In this document: piece by piece, positions 1 to 7,493 of the stretch
How positions within the stretch are numbered: position 1 is the first letter of the stretch
Layout: each line of letters starts with the position of its first letter
From: Euryarchaeota archaeon TMED117
GTDB lineage: Archaea > Thermoplasmatota > Poseidoniia > Poseidoniales > Poseidoniaceae
Direction: 5' to 3'
NCBI GenBank assembly: GCA_002171315.2
Contig: NHFS02000048.1
Coordinates: forward strand, 1-9,566
DNA length: 9,566 bases
Notes under the pieces: model-generated
Databases searched by the model: none
What the model saw: the letters and a program-made list of their open reading frames with translations, nothing else
What the model was told of the DNA's origin: nothing
Program-made: the position numbers and the translations under genes

Positions 1-585
1 GGTGGTAATAGAACAGTTGATCATTGGGCTGCCATGCATATCTGTCATGATTTTGAAGATATGTTGTCTGTTTATTCTGCCAATGGTTGGCTCGATAATG
101 GCTTCATAGTACATGGGCATAGTATGGGTGGATTTATTGCCCAACGTGGGCTCAGGCCGGAACTAAAAACTTCGAGTAATTTGAAGGGCATTATTCTTGA
201 ATCCCCAGTGACGTCATATTCGTTGATCAATAATGTTACTTGTGAGGTATTGAAAATCCCTAGCGTTCTTCATCCTTGGATGATGAAACGCTTATTGCGA
301 CTCTACAATTCAATGAATAAACTACGTTATCGAATAGATGATGTAGAATTCCTTGAATCCCCTAAATGGGGTGTTCCAGATGTCCCTACATTGCTTGTAC
401 AAGCAAAACATGATGCAACTCTAGGGGAGGCTCATTGGAAACATTTAGCTGATGTACATTCGAAAATTGAATCTAATTATACCCAACACATTGTTGCTGA
501 TCTAAAACACAGTTATGAACGTAAAAATATTGAGAGAGATCAATTAATTCGTCAATGGTTAGAAAAAGAATCACTCTTCTTCTGA
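1..585 (+). CDS. alpha/beta hydrolase (serine hydrolase/lysophospholipase-like), 5'-truncated by the window edge
   Basis: The frame is open from base 1, so the gene starts outside the window; 194 codons of its C-terminal part are present. The nucleophile elbow GHSMGG is visible with the probable catalytic Ser at fragment residue 41, preceded by a hydrophobic strand. The probable acid is Asp138 (after the strand TLLVQAKHD) and the probable base His170 (in DLKHSYE), giving the Ser-Asp-His order and spacing of the alpha/beta hydrolase fold. The oxyanion-hole region that normally lies before the elbow is missing because of the window edge. The style resembles the Hydrolase_4/serine aminopeptidase S33 group (monoacylglycerol lipases and relatives), but the substrate cannot be told from sequence. 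There is no membrane segment in the part seen. Its stop codon lies inside the 3' end of the convergent CNNM-type gene (15-bp overlap). Confidence 0.85.
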   Translation, partial: GGNRTVDHWAAMHICHDFEDMLSVYSANGWLDNGFIVHGHSMGGFIAQRGLRPELKTSSNLKGIILESPVTSYSLINNVTCEVLKIPSVLHPWMMKRLLRLYNSMNKLRYRIDDVEFLESPKWGVPDVPTLLVQAKHDATLGEAHWKHLADVHSKIESNYTQHIVADLKHSYERKNIERDQLIRQWLEKESLFF

Positions 586-1608
586 AGGATGGTTTGCTTG
601 TACTCTTGCAAGCTCCCTCATATCATCAACTTCATCTAGTTCATCTACAATTTCTTCTCCGAGTAATGTTTCTAAAACATCCTCCATCGTAAGTATACCA
701 GAAGTACCGCTGAACTCATCGCGTACCACTGCAAATTGCTGCCGTTCTCCGAGGAACATCTCGAGTGCAGAATCAACACTTTGGTCCATAGAAATGAATT
801 GTACGGGTTTCAAGAACTCTTCTACAAGCCGATCCCACTCGTCTCTGCTTGCTGCGACCAGGAGTTCAGAACGTATCACTAGACCTTGTATGTCATCGAT
901 AGATTCGTCATAGACTGGAATACGGGAAAAACGAAGAACAGGATTTTCATCAAGAACTTCTCGGATTGATTTATCTTTGTGTAATGCAGACACAACGACA
1001 CGTGGCGTCATGACCTCAGTAATTGGAATTTCTCTTAATCGTAGTAGGTTGAGGATTACAGTTTCCTCATCTTCCATAAGTGCTCCTTCTTCTTCGCCTA
1101 AGTCAGCTAGGGCGGCTAAGTCATCTCGTGTAACCAATTGTCCGTCGGCGCTTGGGAGGATCTTTTTCATCCACTGAATTGGAGCAACAATGAAAATTAG
1201 CAACGTTGTGATGATGCCGAGTAATCTGCCTGTTAGGAGCGAAAGTTGACGCCAATATGCTGTACCAAGCGTTTTTGGAATGATTTCCGAAAGAAACAGT
1301 ACAGCAAGAGTAAGTACGATAGAAGCAATGGTTAGATACTCATTACCATACACTTCTTGGACTTGTGAACCAACACCCGCAGCCCCCATTGTATGTGCGA
1401 TGGTGTTCAAAGTAAGAATGGCAGTTAGTGGCTTAACAGCATCATCTGCTTTCAGTTTAGACCAGATTATTCCGCGTTTATCCTCTTCTTTTTGCCAAAC
1501 TGCAACCTGAGTGTTAGGTACTGATAGTACAACTGCTTCAAGAATTGAGCATAAGAATGAGACCCCGATGGCCAAAATTGTGTAGAATATGAGTAATTCA
1601 AGGCCCAT
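571..1608 (-). CDS. CNNM/CorC-family membrane protein (DUF21 transmembrane domain plus CBS pair), probable divalent-cation transporter
   Basis: About 345 residues from the ATG at 1608. The N-terminal half is a DUF21/CNNM transmembrane domain with hydrophobic segments near residues 4-28, 60-80, 91-113 and 125-148. It carries the family signatures SILEAVVLS (small residue plus Glu in the first helix), LTLNTIAHT and SEIIPKTLG. An acidic helical stretch (about 160-195) leads to two CBS modules (about 197-250, beginning VMTPRVVV, and about 265-322), a known nucleotide-binding regulatory unit. The tail is acidic and ends in EEE. The C-terminal CorC_HlyC domain common in bacterial members is absent. 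Family members are linked to Mg2+ (and Co2+) export or homeostasis; the ion here is inferred. An in-frame ATG at 1677 would add 23 hydrophilic residues. I prefer 1608 because family proteins usually begin directly with the first helix, and AGGAG lies at 1621-1625, though at a long 12-nt spacing. Confidence 0.85.
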   Translation of the reverse strand: MGLELLIFYTILAIGVSFLCSILEAVVLSVPNTQVAVWQKEEDKRGIIWSKLKADDAVKPLTAILTLNTIAHTMGAAGVGSQVQEVYGNEYLTIASIVLTLAVLFLSEIIPKTLGTAYWRQLSLLTGRLLGIITTLLIFIVAPIQWMKKILPSADGQLVTRDDLAALADLGEEEGALMEDEETVILNLLRLREIPITEVMTPRVVVSALHKDKSIREVLDENPVLRFSRIPVYDESIDDIQGLVIRSELLVAASRDEWDRLVEEFLKPVQFISMDQSVDSALEMFLGERQQFAVVRDEFSGTSGILTMEDVLETLLGEEIVDELDEVDDMRELARVQANHPSEEE

Positions 1609-1640
1609 GATGAACGAGTACTCCTGTCCGTAGGATAGCA

Positions 1641-1650
1641 CCCCTAGGGG
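1641..1650. repeat. perfect 10-bp palindrome in the CNNM/metG divergent region
   Basis: CCCCTAGGGG is a perfect 10-bp palindrome. If the membrane-protein gene starts at 1608, it lies in the 119-bp spacer between two divergent genes and could be a regulator site. If the gene starts at 1677, it is ordinary coding sequence. A second shorter palindrome, GAGTACTC, lies at 1616-1623, and a 7-bp inverted pair (ATGAACG at 1610-1616, CGTTCAT at 1671-1677) flanks the region. Function is unproven and chance occurrence is possible. Confidence 0.25.
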
Positions 1651-1727
1651 GACATTGTTATTCAAAATGACGTTCATTTGGCATCAATAAGGGTCGAGTT
1701 GAAAATGGTTGATTGATTGGGCATGGT

Positions 1728-3968
1728 ATGAGCGATGGTGACCACGTACTAATTTGCGTGGCATGGCCTTATGCAAACGGTCCCCTGCACCTTGGGCACG
1801 TTGCGGGTTGTTACCTACCGCCAGACATTCATGCGCGATTTGAACGGGCACTGGGCAATCGTGTATTGATGGTATCAGGTTCTGACGAGCATGGCACACC
1901 AATAACAGTCTCTGCAGAACAAGAAGGATTAGAACCGCAAAATATTGTAGATAGATATCATGAAATAAATTCCAAAGCACTCCTAGATCTAGGTTGTACC
2001 TGGATGCCTAATGTTGATTCAAGAGGTGCTGAATATGGGGGTTCACTTTTTAACAGAACAACGGATATAGAGCATAAAAATAGGGTCCAATCCAATTTTA
2101 AAGAACTCTACGATGCTGGGTTTTTTGAATTGAGATCAATGGAGCAATATTACGAATTGAATCCATCAGGTGGCGGCCGTTTCTTACCAGATCGATACAT
2201 CGAAGGGACTTGTCCTTCGTGTGGAGCTGATGGTGCGAGAGGTGACCAATGCGATACTTGTGGAGCAACGTACGAATCGTCTGAACTGAAAAATCCCGTT
2301 TCTAAAATGAATCCAGATTATGAAGTTGAAATTCGAGAAACTGACCATCTCTTTTATCGATTAGATCTTTTTCAAGAAGCATTGGAAAAGCACGCTGAAC
2401 AAAGACAATCCGTATGGAAGCCTAATGTTCGCGCTATGACAAAACAATGGCTCGATATGGGTTTACGCCCAAGAGCAGTAACTCGAGATTTATCATGGGG
2501 AATCAACGTTCCAATTGAAGGAGACGATTGGATTGGGAAGTGCATTTACGTTTGGTTTGAAGCAGTCCAAGGCTATCTCACATGTTCCCAAATATGGTCG
2601 GATAAACACGCTCTAGAATCTGGAGCATGGGAGTCATGGTGGGTGAATAATGAACATTCTATCTCACGACATTATTACTTCTTGGGTAAAGATAACGTTC
2701 CATTTCATACAGTTATCTGGCCAGCCATCTTAATGGGTCTTAATCATGTTCGCAACGGTAAAACTGCGAAGGATACGATTGAACTTCCATCCGTTGGCGA
2801 TCTACATTTGGAAGACAATGTTCCTGCGATGGAGTATCTCATGTTGGCTGGTGGCCAATTCTCCAAATCTCGTAAACATGCTATTTGGCTCCCTTCTTTC
2901 TTAGAACGTTTTGATCCAGATACGTTAAGGTATTATTTGAGTATCAATATGCCTGAAGGCCATGATACGGATTTCACTTGGAATGAATTCGTTGACCGTA
3001 TAAACAACGAACTCATTGCAACCTATGGTAACTTTGTTAATCGTGTCATGTCCCTTACAGCACGTTTACCTCATGATGGTGAATCTCCCCTTCTTTCCTT
3101 TGATGATAATGCATTACATCTCGATGACATCAAATTCCTAGATGCCCTTCACACCAATATTACAGATTCTTTGCAACGTCATCGATACAAAGAAGCCTTA
3201 CGGTTTGCAATGAATGGAGCACAACACGGCAACCAGATGTTGCAAAATGCTGCTCCATGGAAGCATCTCAAATCCGATGAGAATGCAGAAGGTCGTCATG
3301 AGTCACTTTCATCCCTAGCATTTGGTTGGAGATTATGCAGATATCTCGCTATTGTCACCCAGCCGTTCTTACCATTCAGTTCTCAAAAATTATGGCAGAT
3401 GCTTGGGCTTCAAGGGGAAGTTGCTCTTCAATCATGGAATTCTGCAATTGATTGGAACGTTAAAATCAATACAACGGCTTCAAATTATGAGCCGCTTTTC
3501 AAACGATTAGATATCGATGAAATTGTTGAAGAAGAGAAATCACTTATTGAAGAATCAGAACCATCGCCTATAGGCCATGGCGTAAAGGGTGGAAAAAAGG
3601 AGAAGAAGAGCATGACAGAAGAGAAACCAGAAGGAATAACATATCTTGAATTTGAAACATTCATGGAAGTTGAGTTGCGAGTAGGTAGGATTAGCAGTGT
3701 CGAAGATCATCCTAATGCAGACCGATTATATGTTGTCAAATTGGATGATGGATCAAACGAAGAGCGTACCATATGCGCAGGCATCAAAGAATACTATTCC
3801 TCAGATGATTTGCTTAACAAATCAGTTGTTTTTGTTGCAAATCTGAAACCAAGGCCACTTCGTGGGGTTGTAAGCCAAGGGATGATGCTTGCTGCTGATG
3901 ATGGCAATGGGGCTGTGAAACTTGTTACAATCGATGGAGATATAGCCACAGGTTCACTCGTCAGATAG
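1728..3968 (+). CDS. metG: methionyl-tRNA synthetase with fused C-terminal EMAP-type tRNA-binding domain
   Basis: Cytoplasmic class I synthetase that charges tRNA(Met) with methionine, 746 residues from the ATG at 1728. The class I HIGH motif appears as HLGH (residues 21-24) after CVAWPYANGPL, and GSDEHG is at 51-56. The zinc knuckle has Cys162, Cys165, Cys175 and Cys178. The segment before it (YYELNPSGGGRFLPDR) lacks the extra Cys pair of two-zinc MetRSs, so this is the one-zinc form seen in E. coli MetRS. The KMSKS loop reads FSKSR (378-382), followed by Lys-His where Gly is usual. A helical anticodon-binding domain follows (about 430-595, with NAAPW near 511), then a Lys/Glu-rich linker (about 600-640) and an OB-fold tRNA-binding domain (about 643-746, with VELRVGRI and ANLKPRPLRGV). 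Many archaea carry that last domain as a separate protein. An in-frame TTG at 1713 would add five residues; ATG 1728 is preferred. The 3' end overlaps the cyclodeaminase gene by 15 bp. Confidence 0.96.
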   Translation: MSDGDHVLICVAWPYANGPLHLGHVAGCYLPPDIHARFERALGNRVLMVSGSDEHGTPITVSAEQEGLEPQNIVDRYHEINSKALLDLGCTWMPNVDSRGAEYGGSLFNRTTDIEHKNRVQSNFKELYDAGFFELRSMEQYYELNPSGGGRFLPDRYIEGTCPSCGADGARGDQCDTCGATYESSELKNPVSKMNPDYEVEIRETDHLFYRLDLFQEALEKHAEQRQSVWKPNVRAMTKQWLDMGLRPRAVTRDLSWGINVPIEGDDWIGKCIYVWFEAVQGYLTCSQIWSDKHALESGAWESWWVNNEHSISRHYYFLGKDNVPFHTVIWPAILMGLNHVRNGKTAKDTIELPSVGDLHLEDNVPAMEYLMLAGGQFSKSRKHAIWLPSFLERFDPDTLRYYLSINMPEGHDTDFTWNEFVDRINNELIATYGNFVNRVMSLTARLPHDGESPLLSFDDNALHLDDIKFLDALHTNITDSLQRHRYKEALRFAMNGAQHGNQMLQNAAPWKHLKSDENAEGRHESLSSLAFGWRLCRYLAIVTQPFLPFSSQKLWQMLGLQGEVALQSWNSAIDWNVKINTTASNYEPLFKRLDIDEIVEEEKSLIEESEPSPIGHGVKGGKKEKKSMTEEKPEGITYLEFETFMEVELRVGRISSVEDHPNADRLYVVKLDDGSNEERTICAGIKEYYSSDDLLNKSVVFVANLKPRPLRGVVSQGMMLAADDGNGAVKLVTIDGDIATGSLVR

Positions 3969-4586
3969 GATCTTACGAACGGCTTCCATACACAGTCGAG
4001 AATGAATTTTACCTTCTTTGGACAATGTTGGTAAATGATTTCTCATTTCCACTCCATAAGTTTCAGGAAGTGAATTAAGATTTATCTCAATATTAAAAAT
4101 CGCACCTTTTAGAGCAGCGGAGGCTAATAATCCTGCAACACCTACGTCTGAAACTGCATTCTCGTTACCATAAGTTGCTAAGTCAGGTAATAATTTCATC
4201 AAATCTAGGGCATAACATGCAGTATCATAGGGAACTTTTGCAGCACCTAACATTGAGTTTCTAATTTCTTCTCTGCGTATGGTTTTTTCTTCATCAGTAG
4301 CTTTTGGCATCTTGAATCCTGCAACAACTGCATCAAATGCTTCACTATCTAACTGTGCAAGATTTAATCCTTCATCCAACAGAGGAGTAACTACAGCGTT
4401 TACAGATTCTGCTATACTCCACCCATTAGCGTACTTATCGTTACCAAGTGTAAGGTTTGCCACCATTTTGGCCAGAGCAGCTGCTTGACCTAATGCTACG
4501 CCTGCAGCAGAACCTCCTCCTGGAGTCGGTTCACTACTGGCTAACGCATTTTGAAATTCTCTTAATGTTACATCTGCCCAACTCAT
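3954..4586 (-). CDS. formiminotetrahydrofolate cyclodeaminase (FTCD C-terminal-domain family)
   Basis: 210 residues, a complete stand-alone FTCD_C protein. The reaction converts 5-formimino-THF to 5,10-methenyl-THF plus ammonia, feeding one-carbon units into the folate pool in the cytoplasm. Signatures seen are SEPTPGGGSAAG (about 17-28), MVANLTLG (about 41-48), LDSEAFDAVVAGFKMPK (about 78-94) and NENAVSDVGVAGLL (about 140-153), followed by a conserved helical end with NIEINLNSL. The start is fixed by the ATGA overlap with the upstream formiminotransferase gene, which implies translational coupling. In vertebrates these two activities are one polypeptide in the same domain order. Relatives in the wider cyclodeaminase/cyclohydrolase family can hydrolyse methenyl-THF instead, but the direct partnership with a formiminotransferase favours the cyclodeaminase role. 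The 3' end overlaps metG by 15 bp. Confidence 0.92.
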   Translation of the reverse strand: MSWADVTLREFQNALASSEPTPGGGSAAGVALGQAAALAKMVANLTLGNDKYANGWSIAESVNAVVTPLLDEGLNLAQLDSEAFDAVVAGFKMPKATDEEKTIRREEIRNSMLGAAKVPYDTACYALDLMKLLPDLATYGNENAVSDVGVAGLLASAALKGAIFNIEINLNSLPETYGVEMRNHLPTLSKEGKIHSRLCMEAVRKILSDE

Positions 4587-5626
4587 TGTTCCTCACCTTT
4601 CAAACACCATTCAATAATTCGTTCATGAGGATTGAACTGATGTATACTGTTCAATCCAAGACGATTAATTGCAAGCAAGACGAGTTCTTCCTCAGTCATA
4701 TCATCTCGCTCAGAATACCACTGGCCAGCTTCTAGCATGGAATCAAGAGGAACCAATCCTACAATTTCAGAACCGATAGCCTTGCCACCCATATCATTAG
4801 CAAGAGATGCTATGACATCGTATGCATGATGCAGATTAGTTAGTTTGTATTCTTGTAAATTCATTGATACCTGGCTCAATCCATGTGATTCGAGAGGGAC
4901 GCCCATACCTTGAACGTGCGAAAGAAGCCCTTGTGTTCTGAATCGCTTATTTGTATCCAAGGATTTCATTAATCTTCCACTTGATCGAACGATTGAGCCA
5001 ATCTTTTTCGATATATTCGCATCTTTTTCATCTATGTTGACGTTGTATGCAATTAAAATTCCACGCGAACCAATGGTAATTGCACCACTACGCTGTACCG
5101 TATCAGACCATTCAGTTGAACCATAATCCGGTAAACTGGTCTCCACGCCATGCGTTGTAGATTTGCCTAAAAATCTTGATTCTAATCCTTCATATTCTCC
5201 CTTTCTTAACTTAGATAGAGAACTTCTAAGTGGATCGGTGGCTGCATTTCCATACAAGAAAACTGGGACTGATAATAGTCCTACCTTCGATGCTACTCGC
5301 CGTGCAATTTCATTACAATCTGCCATAGAACTGCCAGAAATTGGTACGAATGGACAAACATCAACACATCCCATTCGAGGATGTTCTCCGGAATGGATTC
5401 TCATATCAATCTCTTTAATTGAAGCTTCGACCAATAAATATGCGGCTTTTTCTACATCTTCTGGTTTTCCTGCAAACGTGATGACAGTTCGATTATAATC
5501 AGAATCAGGTTCAATACCTAAGATTTTGATTCCATGGATTCTTGCAGCATCTACGATACGATTGATTTTTTCAATATCTCGACCTTCTGAAATGTTCGGA
5601 ACACATTCGATGATGGATTGGCCCAT
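4583..5626 (-). CDS. glutamate formiminotransferase (FTCD N-terminal-domain family)
   Basis: 347 residues, matching the length of the formiminotransferase part of bifunctional FTCD. It transfers the formimino group from N-formimino-L-glutamate, a histidine-degradation intermediate, to tetrahydrofolate. The start MGQSIIECVPNISEGRD is the classic N-terminus. SGEHPRMGCVDVCPFVPI (79-96) carries His82, which occupies the same position as the catalytic His82 described for mammalian formiminotransferase. Further conserved blocks are VFLYGNAA (about 122-129), GILIAYNVN (about 189-197), QVSMNLQEY (252-260), GSEIVGLVPL (about 285-294) and the end FNPHERIIEW (331-340). The stop codon overlaps the next gene's start (ATGA, 4583-4586). 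The gene begins 40 bp after the PAN stop on the same strand, so co-transcription with PAN is plausible. No hut genes (HutH/U/I) are in the window, so the histidine link is from family knowledge. Confidence 0.95.
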   Translation of the reverse strand: MGQSIIECVPNISEGRDIEKINRIVDAARIHGIKILGIEPDSDYNRTVITFAGKPEDVEKAAYLLVEASIKEIDMRIHSGEHPRMGCVDVCPFVPISGSSMADCNEIARRVASKVGLLSVPVFLYGNAATDPLRSSLSKLRKGEYEGLESRFLGKSTTHGVETSLPDYGSTEWSDTVQRSGAITIGSRGILIAYNVNIDEKDANISKKIGSIVRSSGRLMKSLDTNKRFRTQGLLSHVQGMGVPLESHGLSQVSMNLQEYKLTNLHHAYDVIASLANDMGGKAIGSEIVGLVPLDSMLEAGQWYSERDDMTEEELVLLAINRLGLNSIHQFNPHERIIEWCLKGEEQ

Positions 5627-5666
5627 GACTCATGGTTTCGAGTAAGGACTTTGAACATTGACCTGC

Positions 5667-6896
5667 TCAACCATACAATCCATCAGGAGAAGAAGTTGCT
5701 CCTCCTCTTGATTTCTTCTTTTGAAGGCGTTGTATCGCCTCCATAACATCAGCATGCTTGACAATGCTTCTGTCTTGGCGAATGGCAATCATTCCTGCTT
5801 CTACACAAACGGCTTTCAATTCAGCTCCACTAAAACCAGTAGTTGCTTGTGAAACAGCCTTAATACGTACTCCTTTCGAATTCATAGAGTCCAGGTGCAG
5901 TTGAAGTATTTCTGTGCGCGACTCATCATTCGGAATTGGAATTTCAATAATCCGATCAAATCGTCCTGGCCGCAGTAACGCATCATCGAGGATATCAGGT
6001 CGGTTCGTTGCAGCAATGATCTTGATATGTTCTAATTCATCAAACCCATCGAGTTCAGCCAAGAGTTGCATGAGTGTACGCTGTACTTCTCTGTCACCAC
6101 TGGTAGAACCATCCAATCGTTTTGCACCGATTGCATCAATTTCATCTAAGAATATTACAGCGGGTGACTTTTCTTTTGCCAATGAGAATAATTCACGTAC
6201 AAGACGCCCACCTTCTCCAATATATTTCTGAGCAAGTTCAGATCCAACCATTCGAATAAATGTAGCATTTGTGTGATGTGCAACTGCCTTTGCGAGTAAT
6301 GTTTTCCCACAACCAGGAGGGCCAACGAGGAGAACTCCTTTCGGTGCTTTAATTCCTATTTTCTCAAACAATTGAGGTTTGAGTAATGGAAGTTCAATCG
6401 CTTCCCGAACAGAAAGAATTTCTTCATCTAAACCTGCGACCATGTCATATGTCGTATCTGGTTTTTCAATCATAACGGCTCCACTTACAATTGGATCCCA
6501 GGCATCATTAAGCACTTCAATTACAGAAAGCGTATCTTGATTCAATGCGACTCTTGTGCCAGGTTTGAGCAGTGATGGTTCAATTCTCTGATTTAATGCA
6601 ACTTGAAACACTGTACCGTTTGATGAGCGGACAATAGCCCGTTCAGGATCAAGTACATCCTGCAAAGACCCAATGATCAATGGAGGTGATCGCAAATGCC
6701 TTACCTCTTCCTCCAATCTTGATGCTTGTTTTTTCACACTTCTTAATTCTGATTCAAGATGTGTTCTTTCACTGATCAATTCCTGTGTTTTCTCTTGCAA
6801 TGTTCGAAATTCTAATTCAAGAACCTGAAGTTCATCTTCTTTTGAGGATTTCATGGAATCAGAGCCTCGCTCAACTTCAGAACTCATCGTAATCAT
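5667..6896 (-). CDS. pan: proteasome-activating nucleotidase (PAN), AAA+ unfoldase
   Basis: 409 residues from the ATG at 6896. Hexameric ATPase that unfolds proteins and feeds them to the archaeal 20S proteasome. In order: N-terminal coiled coil (about 20-68), a Pro-Pro after it (71-72) where PAN has its conserved kink, an OB domain (about 73-130), then the AAA+ module. Walker A is GPPGCGKT (192-199), the pore loop KYIGEG (224-229), Walker B VIFLDEID (247-254), and the second region of homology has NRP (298-300) and the arginine fingers in RPGRFDR (309-315). GFSGAEL marks sensor 2. The chain ends Leu-Tyr-Gly, an HbYX motif that docks into and gates the 20S alpha ring, so a 20S proteasome is expected elsewhere in the genome. 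A later in-frame ATG at 6887 is also possible. The gene is divergent from MBF1 and heads the leftward block with the formiminotransferase genes. Confidence 0.96.
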   Translation of the reverse strand: MITMSSEVERGSDSMKSSKEDELQVLELEFRTLQEKTQELISERTHLESELRSVKKQASRLEEEVRHLRSPPLIIGSLQDVLDPERAIVRSSNGTVFQVALNQRIEPSLLKPGTRVALNQDTLSVIEVLNDAWDPIVSGAVMIEKPDTTYDMVAGLDEEILSVREAIELPLLKPQLFEKIGIKAPKGVLLVGPPGCGKTLLAKAVAHHTNATFIRMVGSELAQKYIGEGGRLVRELFSLAKEKSPAVIFLDEIDAIGAKRLDGSTSGDREVQRTLMQLLAELDGFDELEHIKIIAATNRPDILDDALLRPGRFDRIIEIPIPNDESRTEILQLHLDSMNSKGVRIKAVSQATTGFSGAELKAVCVEAGMIAIRQDRSIVKHADVMEAIQRLQKKKSRGGATSSPDGLYG

Positions 6897-6942
6897 TTAC
6901 CCCTGACGCCAATAGTTGATGAACACATCGTTTCATCCATGA

Positions 6943-6952
6943 GGTTTTATTG
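6943..6952. promoter_or_regulatory. possible shared TATA-like element between divergent pan and MBF1 genes
   Basis: The 101-bp spacer 6897-6997 separates the divergent pan and MBF1 starts. Its clearest AT-rich element is TTTTATT (6945-6951), which reads AATAAAA on the other strand. It sits about 45-50 bp from each start codon. With transcription starting about 25 nt downstream of a TATA box, both genes would have 5' leaders of roughly 25 nt. Position and composition fit an archaeal core promoter, but the match to the TTTAWATA consensus is imperfect. Confidence 0.3.
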
Positions 6953-6997
6953 CGAAGGGTTCATGAATTGTCGTGCCCACGAGAAATTGGGGATTCT

Positions 6998-7489
6998 ATG
7001 GCGGATTGTGAGTTATGCGGAGCAACCAAGGTAACGACAAGAGAACATCGAGTGAATAAAGCGATGTTGGCAATTTGTCAAAGGTGTATAGGCCAACTTA
7101 ATTTACAACCAAAACAAGAAGCTCCAGGGTTATCTAGAGCGCGTACAACTTCTTCAAGACCTGCACAAACACACCGTCCAAAACGAAACAATCTCATGAA
7201 CAAAACCGAAAAAGAACTGGCACCTGATTTTTCTCGCAGAATATCATCATCGAGAGAGAGTAAAGGGTGGGATCAACATCAACTTGCTAAGCGTATGGCA
7301 GAAACAATCAATGTCATAAAATCTGCAGAATCTGGTAAACCGCCTACTGATGCTGTTGTTCGTAAATTGGAAATGATTCTTGGAATCACTCTTATGGTAG
7401 AATCTAGTAATGAACATGAGTCTATGGTTGGTAGACCTAGTAATTCAAGAGGCATGACCATCGGGGACTACCTCAAAGATTTGAGGTGA
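6998..7489 (+). CDS. archaeal multiprotein bridging factor 1 (MBF1): zinc ribbon plus helix-turn-helix
   Basis: 163 residues from the ATG at 6998. The N-terminal zinc ribbon has Cys4 and Cys7 (MADCELCG) and Cys27 and Cys30 (ICQRC), which is the archaeal-specific addition to MBF1. A basic, Ser/Pro/Gln-rich linker (about 36-70) leads to a Cro/C1-type HTH (about 76-133) with the features LAKRMAETINVIKSAESGKPP. The C-terminus ends in MTIGDYLKDLR, like the short tail of family members. MBF1 was defined as a transcriptional coactivator bridging TBP and a regulator; in archaea and eukaryotes it is also tied to ribosome function and quality control. An in-frame TTG at 6950 would add 16 residues with no family resemblance. 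The ATG at 6998 is chosen because the zinc ribbon starts right after it and GGGGAT (6989-6994) lies just upstream. The gene is followed after 4 bp by Tsr3. Confidence 0.92.
   Translation: MADCELCGATKVTTREHRVNKAMLAICQRCIGQLNLQPKQEAPGLSRARTTSSRPAQTHRPKRNNLMNKTEKELAPDFSRRISSSRESKGWDQHQLAKRMAETINVIKSAESGKPPTDAVVRKLEMILGITLMVESSNEHESMVGRPSNSRGMTIGDYLKDLR
7484..7489 (+). promoter_or_regulatory. Shine-Dalgarno sequence deciding the TTG start of the Tsr3 gene
   Basis: GAGGTG at 7484-7489, inside the last codons and stop of MBF1, lies 4 nt before the TTG at 7494. No in-frame ATG occurs anywhere near the N-terminus of the downstream protein, so this site is the main evidence for the non-ATG start. Its overlap with the MBF1 stop suggests translational coupling. 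Confidence 0.6.
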
Positions 7490-7493
7490 AGGC

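Noticed and set aside
1684..1980. Minus-strand open frame over the metG start
   Set aside because: It is antisense to the HLGH and GSDEHG region of metG; the product resembles no protein family.
5163..5498. Plus-strand open frame of 111 codons
   Set aside because: It is antisense to the conserved core of glutamate formiminotransferase, including the His82 region; no family features.
6950..6997. 16-residue N-terminal extension of MBF1 from a TTG codon
   Set aside because: The extension has no family resemblance and would overlap the likely promoter. The zinc ribbon begins right after the ATG at 6998.
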